Shown here in pieces: positions 9,715 through 19,617 of a stretch of 64,000 nt of DNA. Within the stretch, counting starts at the first letter, position 1; every line of letters begins with the position of its first letter. The DNA is taken from NCBI GenBank assembly GCA_004764695.1, contig SMSO01000005.1, positions 37,501 to 101,500 on the forward strand, written 5' to 3'. This DNA comes from Schizochytrium sp. TIO01 (Eukaryota > Sar > Bigyra > Thraustochytrida > Thraustochytriidae). The notes beneath the pieces are model-generated. The model was not told where the DNA came from. It ran no database searches and saw nothing but the letters and a program-made list of their open reading frames with translations. A program made the position numbers and the translations under genes.

Positions 9715-11560
9715 CTACTTTATCCCAACTTCAGATGCACTTAAACTTGTTTTTTTTTTGTTTTTTTTAAGAATTATTCGAGATCGAAGTTGTGAGTTTT
9801 CGTACTTCGTCGAAAGCAAGGGCGATAACATGAATTTTTCTCCCCCGGACTCAAGATATCCTAGATAGATGGACATATTAAACAGTTCTCGCATTTGTCT
9901 CAAGTTATTTGTTCCCTCTTGATTTTTAAACACACCTGGCGGAGAATCTATGAATATAATCTTTGGGACAGTTTTGACCAAATTAGCATCCTATACATCT
10001 TCATTATCATTAATCTCTTTATCCGCATCACTCCCATTTAGACTTTAGAGAGAAGCAAGATCGTTTCCTACATTCATAGTCATAGCAAGGCTTTCTCTTT
10101 ACTGCACCTGGCGAAGGTTAAGCATTTTCTGAAATTGATAGATTTTGATAACCAGGCTTTTCTACATATACATTTCTCTGTGATTGAGGAGGCACTATGT
10201 ACTATCGTCATCTTCACCATTACTAGAGGATACTGAAGCTATTTTTCTGAGTCTTCTTCTTTTCCCAGATGGTACAGGCGCGGTTTTCTTCTCTTTCGGA
10301 ATTTGAAAAATTAAACTATTATCAATCTCATCAGCAGTAACAGGAGGAACTATGCTAGAAAGAGCTACCAGAGGCTCCACCCTCTCCTTCAAATCAGTCA
10401 TATTGTTTATTCTGGGTGTTTCTGCTCTGTGGAGCGAGCAAGACCTATTTTCGATTGATCCCAGTATCACTGTATGCGCAAATCACGGCGTTTTGGAGGT
10501 TAATTTTTGTCTTTTTGAACATCTCTTTTGCGTTCAACCTTGATAACATTGTTACAGGAGTGATACACGCGAGTATTCATCTTGGCTGGAATCCTTATGT
10601 GTTTCCATCGGCCATAAATAAATGGCCATTTGATATAGCCTGTCCCACTTAGGCGCTTGTCATACTGCATCAAACAGTTCTGGATTTTACTTGCGCATCC
10701 ATTCGCGTGTGTTAGTTGGACTATCATCGTGAATATGACTAAAGTCTCCCTCGATAGTAGTTTGAGAGTTATCGTAAACACTAATCTCGTCATCTTGTTG
10801 CGGGCATCCAAACGCAGGACCACATCTCCACTCCCCAGCTAATTCATAGTTGTACCGATCATAGACACAGCTTTAGTAATATCTAACCTGGTAGAATGAA
10901 TGCTTTCATTCGGATCGAGTGACTCAGTACTGCTGTTTGCACTGTGCTCATGTTTAAGACCTCTGTTTCCGTCTGCTTCACCTTCCTTTGAAGGAGAAAC
11001 TTGGCGCACATAAGTTCTAGCAGTAACGATTATCTGTTCTTAGAAGACAGTGGTATTACCTTAAGCTGATTTATCTTGTTGTATGGAGCTTTCTCCTTCC
11101 TGAATGATCTTCTGTACTGCAAGATTGAAGGATTGAGATAATTCATCTTGACGAAGCCTTGATGGTAAATGCAAACAGGGGAAAACCTTGAGAGGACCAC
11201 AGAGGATTTTAAAGTTGTACCTGTGTGTGCATTTTGATGAATGTCTTGAATAGATTACCATTTTGATGGAGTCCATTTACTAAAGATTCCATATCCTATG
11301 TAGGTGACGATAGTTGATACTCTTTTGTGTCTACCTGACGAATAACTTTTAGCCAGTCAATCACACCAAGATTAGTAAGGAAAGACAGTAAATCTCAGGA
11401 AACATCTTTCGAATGGATTGAGTGAAGCATGAACTGGTGAAATATATCCCAACAGAACTTTGTAAGGAAGACAATGATGGCATTCTGACTGGGTACCATA
11501 TGAGCTTGTTCCAGCGCCCTACTAACTTACAATGTTGCGAGTGCAAAACGAATAGAATTT
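9715..11560 (-). pseudogene. Second large decayed gene (unrecognised)
   Basis: Minus-strand protein-like frames run through most of this 1.8 kb with stops and frame changes. Near 11.5-11.2 kb one frame reads through VPSQNAIIVFLTKFCWDIF, a TGA, VIDWLKVIRQVDTKEYQL, a TAG, and SLVNGLHQNGNLFKTFIKM. At about 10.8 kb there is GEWRCGPAFGCPQQDDEISV; at about 10.6 kb YIKWPFIYGRWKHIRIPAKM; at 10.2-10.4 kb a Lys/Arg-rich block followed by an acidic, Ser-rich end. At about 9.9-10.0 kb KIIFIDSPPGVFKNQEGTNN follows two in-frame TAG codons. I tried joining blocks by splice signals; the phases do not agree, so decay is the better reading. Family unknown. Confidence 0.55.
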
Positions 11561-11583
11561 TTACAAGCCAGTTGTAGAACGTC

Positions 11584-11858
11584 TACAGAACATACACAGA
11601 ACATGTGTAAAATGTGCCATGCCTAGAATGTTCTAGGATTGGATTTAGAACGATCTTCGCTCGATCTCGACACTGCTCGTTCAACAAAGGAGCGTCAGGA
11701 ACATATATAAAACCAATAGAGAACTTATAAAGAACGTACACAGAACGCGTATACAGAACATACACAGAACGTGTGTAAAATGTGCCTAGAATGTTCTAGG
11801 ATTGGATTTAGAACGATCTTCGCTCGATCTCGACACTGCTCGTTCAACAAAGGAGCGT
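11584..11858. repeat. Direct duplication of about 110 bp upstream of the ABC-F gene
   Basis: Copy 1 spans 11584-11695 and copy 2 spans 11752-11858. They are nearly identical from TACAGAACATACACAGAAC through CAACAAAGGAGCGT. Differences include one substitution and a 5-base deletion (ATGCC) in copy 2, so the offset shifts from 168 to 163 bases. Copy 2 appears to supply the first exon of the downstream ABC-F gene. Copy 1 lacks the splice donor. The spacer between copies repeats the short word ACAGAAC several times. Confidence 0.9.
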
Positions 11859-13824
11859 AGGTACTACCAGGCATCTGCAAAACCCAAACCTACAAATTGC
11901 TGAGCACAAGGAAGAGCTTGACAAGTAGAGCAATCGTTCGCTAGTGTTGTTTACCATATACAACACCATCACCGAAAGCCCTGAAGGAACGAATCTTCCG
12001 ACTGGAGTACCATGGACTTTACCCTCAATATCGAGCAATGCTCAATGCACGTTCAACGGCCGTCAGCTGAAGTTGGCGCTCGGGAACATCGCGTATGATG
12101 GCTGTGCAGATCTTTTAAAAGTGGAGAGCTGTACTCTCGAAGCTGGAGTAGTGTTTGGTCTTGTTGGGCCGAATGGAACAGGAAAGAGCAGTTTCGCCCG
12201 TCTTTTAGCGAGTAAAGCAATTCCTGGCTTCCCGTCTGATTTCACAACATGTTACGTTGATTCTGGAGCGCTTAGCACCAGTACACTTTGCTCTCAAGAC
12301 TTTCTTGAAAGCGCTGCGTCTGCACGTCACTGTGAAATTAAAGCCCAGATCTCAATGCTTGAGCGATACCTGGATTCAGATGAGGATTTAAGAAGCGACA
12401 TGGGAGTGGACCTTAGAGACAGCAACGATTTAAGCAGTGACAATGTGGAAGCTCTAGTTAGCCGACTTAGCTTTCTGCTCGAAGCTGACGAACGGCTCTG
12501 TGAAAGTAAAGCTGAGGCGGAAGACATTCTCCAAGAGCTCGGGTTTGGCTCTGCAAACCTGTTGAATATTCCAGTGTGCGATTTATCAAGTGGTTGGCGT
12601 TACAAGTGCGCGCTGGCTCGTGCACTTTTGTCATTGCCAGATCTACTCATTCTTGATGAGCCTTCATTTCTGGACAGTGATTCACTTCGATGGTTAGAAG
12701 AACGTACTCGTTGTATGGCTCACAGTGGTGCAATAGTGATTCTCATCACTCACAAACCAGCACTTCATCGTGCTTTGGCGGATCGTATTCTGTTCATCGA
12801 TGCAAACCACAAACTGCACACCTATAATTGTGGCTACGATTCATTTCTTGTTGCTCGCACCGATGCAGTATCTCACGCAAAGAGGGAGATATGTACAGCT
12901 CGAGCAAAAGAAGTATCTGCAGCAAGCTCTTTGAAACATGTAAAGGCTCGAGTTCAGAAAGGTGGGAATAATTTTGCCAACATCGTTGCTACGCACAAAT
13001 ACGACAAGCGGTTTGTACGAGGCAAGTGTGTAGAGGCAAAGCAAAATGCAATTCGTACTGCGGCATCCAAAGTGAAGAGGCTAAAAAAAGAGGCCACGCA
13101 ATTGGCTGAATTTGAAGAAACCTCTCATGCGCATGAAACTGTGCCAATCTATTTCACCGGAGCAGCGTGGTCTGAATCTACTCATTTGTTCTCTGTGCAG
13201 GATGTTGACTTTAGCTATCCGCCCACCTCGAATAAGACCGCTCTTGTGCTGGCGGGTGTTTCCGTTGCAGTTTACGGTGGCGATAGAATCGCGTTAATGG
13301 GCGAAAATGGAGCTGGTAAGTCTACACTTTTAAAGCTGCTACTAGGACAATTGAACCCCACTGCAGGCTCTATACAACGCAAGAGTGGACTACGCATCGC
13401 ATATTTCCCCCAAAATGCGCTCCAGCGCTTGCTTGTAGAATACGGGGAATTGTCTGCAGTGCAATTCCTTCAATGTGAAGCAAACCCAAGTATTTCCGAA
13501 CTTGCAGCGCGAAGTCATTTGGGCAAGTTCGGCTTGCAGGGTTCTATCGCGACGCAGTGTATCTCTACTTTGTCTGCTGGGCAAAGAACTCGATTGTATC
13601 TGTCTGCTCAATTTTTATCTAGCATCGCACCAGGGGTGCTCATTCTTGATGAAGTTGAGAATCTTGATGTTGAATCTACCGACGCATTAATGGAATCCCT
13701 ATTAAAGTTCGATGGGGCTGTGATTTGTGTCTCTCACGATCGCACTCATTTAGAAAAATACCAACCGCGACAGATTTGGAAGCTAAAAGATGCTTCCGTT
13801 CTCACAAGTCTAGTATCCAAATAA
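11780..13824 (+). CDS. ABC-F family ATPase (twin ABC domains, no membrane part)
   Basis: The main exon is open from 11929 to the TAA at 13822-13824 and encodes two ABC cassettes. Cassette 1 has Walker A GPNGTGKSS, signature LSSGWRYKCALARA, Walker B LLILDEP and the switch ITHKPAL. Cassette 2 has Walker A GENGAGKST, signature LSAGQRTRLYLSA, Walker B VLILDEVE and SHDRTHL. This is the ABC-F/Uup/GCN20-like arrangement of ribosome-associated ATPases. The second Walker B ends DEV rather than DEP. No in-frame ATG lies upstream of Walker A in the main exon (codon 11944 is GTG). A consistent model starts at ATG 11780, ends exon 1 at 11856 (donor GTAGGT) and resumes at 11931. It adds 25 residues rich in Arg with one acidic residue, which looks like a mitochondrial presequence. 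The family call is secure; the first exon is inference. The exact role in translation is not shown by sequence. Confidence 0.88.
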
Positions 13825-14066
13825 ACATTTTATACTATTGAAACATCTCAGGTTTTTGTTTGGGTCTAGAAATTAATATGTTACCTTGTGTCAGCTTCCA
13901 TATTGGTTATGCATATTGATATTCGCAGAGGTTTTTCTACATTATTTCTATTTTACGTCAAGCAGAGGAAGTAAATTTATATCTAGCTATTGCAAGTTAG
14001 CGTGAAGCGATCAGCGAGGGATGACGTGGGCAGAGAGATGAAGGGAAGAGTACTTAGGAATTAGCA

Positions 14067-14500
14067 TTAAGGTTGATTCAGGTAATGCTGACGAAGTTTG
14101 CTAAAGTACTTCATACTTTGGACTGAGTATATTCTACTCGATATGTTTTCTTGCATTAAGAATACCCAAATACTACAATCTACAAATGCTAGCGTTATAA
14201 ATGAGAGGTATTTTCTGGAAACGCTATGCAATAATTCCTTAAGAGCTCTGCCGATTTCAGAGTGAGGAGGGTGAATTGCGAATGCATTAAGTCTTGGTGA
14301 CCGTCTCGTGCTAACTTGGAATAACATTATAGTCCCTGCTTCTACTTTATTTGGTTTCAGACGCTCTTCAAAGCACTCAATCTTCAAACCAAGTTCTAGG
14401 TATTTAGAAACACTTCCCAATAGTAATAGACAAATGAAGGATTAGCAAGCATACTTTGAATCAACCAGAATAAAGATGCCTCGTTCCTTGCTCGTGCATA
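14067..14500 (-). pseudogene. Protein-like open frame without a start codon
   Basis: A minus-strand frame of 117 codons ends at 14067. Its first codon in the open stretch is TTG, and no ATG lies near its beginning. Composition is protein-like (for example KYLELGLKIECFEERLKPN). Upstream in the same frame, after an in-frame TAA, KERGIFILVDSKYAC continues the coding character, and another frame nearby (SLFWLIQSMLANPSFVYYYW) also looks coding. Either a 3' exon of a gene with unclear introns or a relic. Family unknown. The remaining bases of 13825-14986 hold nothing else I can support. Confidence 0.35.
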
Positions 14501-14986
14501 CAAACATTCTCAATGGTTAGAGGCGGTACTAAGTTTCAAATCATGCATAAATATTCCAAAGCAGTCATCTTTTGAAAAGTGTTAGTAGTTAATCGAGAGG
14601 CAACCATTTGATAAGCGCTAGGCCTATTCAATGCAGAGAAAGGAAAAGATTATTGAGAGTTATCAGTGCTGCTGAAGAGCAGCGTAGAGACGTAGAAAAA
14701 TTAGAGAAGAAAGAAAAAGGAAAGGGATGTAGATAAGAAATAGGGGATTTGTTTGGACTGGTGCAGAGCCGGCAGCCACGAACATATTTTCCACTTGTTA
14801 GGTATAGTAGTAGTAACATAGTATCTTAGGTCAAGGTGATGTAGTACGCGTAGGTTTATTACAAGTGCTACATAATTATATACATGTGGAGCATGCTTGA
14901 CTGTCTTAAGATGAGGCCAACTGATAGGAAGTAAAATGTCTTGGAGTTGAGTAGAAGCTCCATAGAGATAAGTTTGGCTTTAGTGT

Positions 14987-16183
14987 TCACCGGTTCGAGA
15001 GCATCTCTTCGCCGTAAATATATTCTCCAAACAATGAAGAATTCTTCAAAATTTCGCATTCTGTCATTAATGCGTTGACTTGGTGCTGAAGAGCCCTGTT
15101 TGTAATTTGACGCTCTGTTGCAATATCTAAGGGTGATTCAGCTCGATATGGCGGGCGAGGTTCATAGCTTTCAACATCAGCATTCAACGCCTCACCTCTG
15201 GGGGGTATATGATACCTATTAGCAATTCTGAGTGAAAGTCTAAGTATGGACAGATGTTCATAAAGTTCATCACGAGTTTCCCGCAATCTATCGTTCTCTT
15301 CATTCAATCTAAAAGCATCTTCCAACGAAGATTCTCGGCTTTCCAAAGCGAAAATACCATAAAGCAGTGTCCGTATTAGTAAAATTTTGGCTTGTAGTCC
15401 ATCTCGGGACGCATTCATTCTGGTACTTACGGATTATCAATTCGTAGCGAATACAGAGACATGTTATGTTGATTCATGCATTCTCGAATTGCCTTTAAAC
15501 AACTCTGGTCAAGGCCATTGTGCATGATGCTGTTCAGAACATGCAGGACAAGAACAAAACGTGAGTTTGAGAGATAGTTTATGAAAAAGTAGCGCTGCTT
15601 GCTTTGGAACGTACTTTAAAGCTTTTAACGTGCAAAATTCGTAGCCAATAATGTCCTTAAGGTATTCCTCGAATTCCAGTTGGTTAGTATTAGACGTATC
15701 AAGACTGCGGTAAAGGCTGTTTTGAATTGTATGTTAGTTTTGTGTGTCCAAAAAGCATCTGGTTGTAGTACCATAGCCATCTCAATCACTACCATTACAG
15801 CAATAATAAACATGAGGGACTAAATGCATCCGCAATGTAACTTACGAAAGGTCCTTGAGTCCATGGAGGAGTCCACCTTTCTTAAGTAAGCAGGACAGCC
15901 TTTTCACATCACAAACCTTCAACAGGCATTCATCAAAGCTGATATTGGCCGTCATTGTCATCGAATTCATAAGGATTAGTCTCAAACGGTTCATCTCAAC
16001 TACGATTCTTTTGTACCCGCGTTTAGTCACATACCTGAGCCTTTGATTCAGCTTGTCTTCTTTCTTGCACCACTCATTCACCTTTACATCTATAATTCCT
16101 TCAGCTCTCTGCGTATTAGACCCTCGGCCCCGCTGGTACTTTGTGGATATCTCGTTTGGGCTTCCTTCCTGTAAAGGCATCAT
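14987..16183 (-). CDS. Unrecognised protein encoded by five exons
   Basis: I rebuilt this gene from splice signals and matching phases. Exon 1 is 16183-16035 (ATG; donor GTATGT), exon 2 15938-15846 (donor GTAAGT), exon 3 15704-15615 (donor GTACGT), exon 4 15529-15431 (donor GTAAGT) and exon 5 15338-14987 (TGA). Introns are 96, 141, 85 and 92 bases, all GT-AG, and the last contains the branch-like word TACTAAT. The joined reading frame is 783 bases, giving 260 residues with no internal stop. The protein is hydrophilic, with a likely helical segment SLEDAFRLNEENDRLRETRD in exon 5 and a Cys-containing helix KVCDVKRLSCLLKKGG in exon 2. No signal peptide or membrane segment is evident. Intron 1 is a multiple of three without stops, so retention would also be readable. 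I do not recognise a family. Confidence 0.62.
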
Positions 16184-17331
16184 GTTTGGGTCCTTTATTT
16201 GATGCTAGCAAAATAGAATAACCTTGATCGTCTGGCAAGTCACTCTAATGGCTGTACAGCAAAATGCAAAGTCACTAAAGTACTTAAAATAGACTCTAGC
16301 TAGTACGATTTTACAGTTTCTGCTCGAACTCTTCGTCAAGTAGTTTGTTTTTAAAATACAACTTCACAATTCGTCTTCAGCAAGTACCAAAGTACACCAA
16401 CGCTAATTCTAGTATCTAGCTAGGTAATATGTCTACAATATTATAACTAAGGGTTGGGAAGGTTAGTGATTATAGAAAGGACTCGTCACGAAAATAGGGA
16501 TATGTTCGCAGTAAGAAGTAATCGTATCCCTTTAAGACAGTGAAAATCTACATTGGAGATGGCTCAGAAAACAAGTTCTATTTTTGTCTTCGGATAAGTC
16601 GTGAGCCTGTGGAAGTTTCTGCAAAAGCCAGGAAAACCAATTTATCAATCAATACCCAATGAGTAATTGATTTGGCTTGACATGAAAATTAATAGTTTAT
16701 AATTATTTGATTTCATATACATGTATACATTAACAAAGAAATAGAGTTAAAAATTTAATAAAATGGAAGTCCGGCTCGATTGACACGTTCTCTGGGTGCT
16801 TGGGACAAACACACTTCACCGAGGGATGGCATGAAAAATATGTTCTCCCTCCCTGTTATGCAAAAGGATTGACAGGCCTATACCAAGGGAAACGGCAGCA
16901 TAGTTTGGGAGTAAATGTAGCTCTCCTGGGAGAACTTTAGGCTTCTCTAGAGGAAAGGAAACCTGCAACGCTTGGAGGTTCAGCTGACCAGACAGAATAA
17001 GCAAAAGCAGGTCGTTTCTTCTTACCAGAACAAGGAGAAAGACAGAGCTAAAAGTATCATGATGAACATACACACACACACACGCTCGAACTTGAACAAA
17101 CAAGCCGCTTCCCATACTGCCATGGTAGTGCCCAATACATTAACATAAAATTTCAAAGATTATGGTAACAAATTTCGCCTTGAGCGCACAGAAACATTGC
17201 GGGGTGATGGGGGCCACTGCGGCGCAACAAAAGGGCGAATAGGAACGCAAGAGCTAAGCTAAGGGGAGACGGATATAAGAAGTAGGCACGAGGACTAATA
17301 TAAAAAGATAGAGGCAAATGAGCAAACAGCA
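16184..17331. other. Spacer
   Basis: No supported gene. Contains a short (CA)n tract at about 17070-17086. It must hold the promoter of the five-exon gene and the 3' end of the HSP70-like gene. Confidence 0.5.
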
Positions 17332-19617
17332 TCAATTATCTTCATGCTGCTCATCTATCACAGTCCCTTCGACGTAAGTGGTAAGATTACATTGCTTGGG
17401 AAATTGGGAGCGTCGCAAGAGAGCTGCTTCAAAAGCAGGATTAAAACTGAGAGGTCTGTGCGTAGCATCAAAATGATCTTGCGCTGCAACAGCAGTCATC
17501 ACTGCCGTTTCGGCATCTCGGTAGTATACAATGGGAAGACGACGTAGAAGTTCTCCGTCCGCGCTGATAACCTTTGCAACAACCTCTGTGTATCCAAATA
17601 AAAGAGAAACAAGCACACGACGCATATCACCTTTTTCGATACCTATGGTGATTGTTGCAAGCTTTTCGCAGCCATCTTCTGTTACATAAAGGCAGTCCTC
17701 AGCAGGAGTTGCATAAATGTCAAACTTAATCTTGTCTACAAGCTCCGATGCGGGTTCAAAGGCATGGCTATACTCACGCTGGACATCGACAAGTTCGCCA
17801 CGGCGCACGAAAGGTTGAAAGGCGTCCCGGAGGTAGTACTCCTTGTGGTAAGTATCGTAAGCTTTGTGTGAAAGGTGTGGCTTCTTGTTGTGTTTACTGC
17901 GAACAAAAGGGAGAGTAACCTTGACGCCAACTGTCATTCTAGCGCGACGAGAACGAATGATGCGCGGGGAAAATCCAAATTTGACTGCACCTTTCATGAC
18001 GGTCAAATTAGGATTGTGTGCAACATGAACCCGCAAAGTTTCAGAAGCAAATGCACGATTGATCTTGTCACGAAGGTAACAAGAACCACCAAGACCGCCG
18101 TATAGGATAAGGTGATCCACGTCTGGAAGCCCGAGGCGGCCTGTAATAGTTTCATTGACTAGCTCTACAATCGGATCAACAATGGGATCGAAGCAATGCT
18201 TAAAAAGCTCAGGTGGCAGTAACAAGGTAGTCGAAGCCCTCGTCAAGGCGCGTTTGTAATCAATTTTAATGGCTTTGTTCTTATACTTAGCCCTCGCTTG
18301 ATGATTGAAGCGAGATACGAGTTCTGGCAGTTTCAGATCAAGTTCTTGCAGAGTAGCCTCCAGTAAAAATCGAACGCGGTGACCGCCGGGAAGAAAGTTT
18401 TCTGGACGCAACTTCATTTTAACAGTCTCCCACCCATCTTGTAATTCGAGACGCGCATCTGGGGTTTCCCAGGCCAGTTTTAGTGCCTCCTGCCCAAGGA
18501 TAGACCCAAGAAACCGGAAAAATCTCTTGTCAATATCCTTCGCTCCAAGTTTGAGTCCGGTTGGAGGTAAGAGCTGGGCCATGTGGGTTTCGTCACCTTC
18601 GTCGTCGTCATCGTCCTCGGGTTGCAGAATCCGGATTGCAGCAAGGTCCACCGTGCCACCTCCACAATCTAAACAAACAACTGTGTCGTTTGGTCTTAGG
18701 TGATGCTTAGGGTGTGGGTCAGTTTGGGCGAGAACTGCTTCTGCATACACGGCTGCGCATTCACTTTCGAGCGCAATGACTAAATCGCCGGAGAACTCGT
18801 CCTGAATCATACCAGCAGCGTGAGCACAGCGCCGGATGAATTGTTTGTCAGACTCGCGCCAAATGGACGGAACAGTAACGACCCAGAGAGCATCAGCAAC
18901 GTCAATAATTTTATCCTCCTTAGCTGCAATATCCCGAAGTGCAACATTTTTTAAATGGCGAAGTATTGCAGAGATAACTCCTTTAAATGTAAGGTTATCT
19001 GCAACGTTTGGAATTGTTTGTTCCTCGAGAGGAACGCCGTCAGTCTCTGACATAGCATCGTAAAGCTCCATCTTGATGGGCTGGTCTATAAAAATATATT
19101 TCTCATTCCATGCAGGTTGCTCAGCGCCAAAAAAGGATGCCACGAGCTGTTGTCCTGCTTGACTGCGTCGATACATATCTTGAGCAGCTTTACCGAATTC
19201 AAGCAAATGATAATTTTGACGGTCAAATAGAACACATGTGGGCTCTTTTCTGCGCAAGATTCGTAGTCGTCGATCATCAGTGAGCCCATAAGCAAGACCT
19301 GTGTTTGTTGTACCAAAATCTATTGCAATGACTGCTGCTTTGGCTCGTGCAGGCCCGTCTAAAAAGGTATTGATTAAGGCATCCTCTTCATCTCCAGTAC
19401 TGTTGCTTGAAATAGTTGGAAAGTGGAATCCACGCCGTCGGGTTGGCGCAACACTGGAGTTTGGGCTGCCATGGCCGCTCATGGAGCTTTCGTCACTCGC
19501 GACCTCGAGACTGCTACTTGGCGTTTCTCCACTCGTCCCTGTGCTTGAGCGCTCTCTGGACAGCCTCCTCTGCAAGTTTTTGTGTAATGATTTCCTATGG
19601 AGTCCAAATTGTACCAT
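17332..19617 (-). CDS. HSP70-superfamily ATPase of the HSPA12-like type
   Basis: Encodes 761 residues from the ATG at 19617 to TGA at 17332. The open frame continues upstream to a TTG codon at 19647, but 19617 is the first ATG. Residues 1-80 are basic then Ser/Thr-rich and probably disordered. The actin-like ATPase fold follows: phosphate-1 motif AIDFGTTNTGLAYG (about 95), phosphate-2 motif CLDCGGGTVDLAAI (about 313) and adenosine motif LYGGLGGSCYL (about 502). An acidic insert (EDDDDDEGDE) follows the phosphate-2 motif. The region after the ATPase lacks the classical HSP70 substrate domain and the EEVD end, which matches HSPA12-type proteins rather than true chaperone HSP70. Cytosolic location is inferred from the lack of signals. 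Its client or partner cannot be read from the sequence. Confidence 0.85.
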   Translation of the reverse strand: MVQFGLHRKSLHKNLQRRLSRERSSTGTSGETPSSSLEVASDESSMSGHGSPNSSVAPTRRRGFHFPTISSNSTGDEEDALINTFLDGPARAKAAVIAIDFGTTNTGLAYGLTDDRRLRILRRKEPTCVLFDRQNYHLLEFGKAAQDMYRRSQAGQQLVASFFGAEQPAWNEKYIFIDQPIKMELYDAMSETDGVPLEEQTIPNVADNLTFKGVISAILRHLKNVALRDIAAKEDKIIDVADALWVVTVPSIWRESDKQFIRRCAHAAGMIQDEFSGDLVIALESECAAVYAEAVLAQTDPHPKHHLRPNDTVVCLDCGGGTVDLAAIRILQPEDDDDDEGDETHMAQLLPPTGLKLGAKDIDKRFFRFLGSILGQEALKLAWETPDARLELQDGWETVKMKLRPENFLPGGHRVRFLLEATLQELDLKLPELVSRFNHQARAKYKNKAIKIDYKRALTRASTTLLLPPELFKHCFDPIVDPIVELVNETITGRLGLPDVDHLILYGGLGGSCYLRDKINRAFASETLRVHVAHNPNLTVMKGAVKFGFSPRIIRSRRARMTVGVKVTLPFVRSKHNKKPHLSHKAYDTYHKEYYLRDAFQPFVRRGELVDVQREYSHAFEPASELVDKIKFDIYATPAEDCLYVTEDGCEKLATITIGIEKGDMRRVLVSLLFGYTEVVAKVISADGELLRRLPIVYYRDAETAVMTAVAAQDHFDATHRPLSFNPAFEAALLRRSQFPKQCNLTTYVEGTVIDEQHEDN

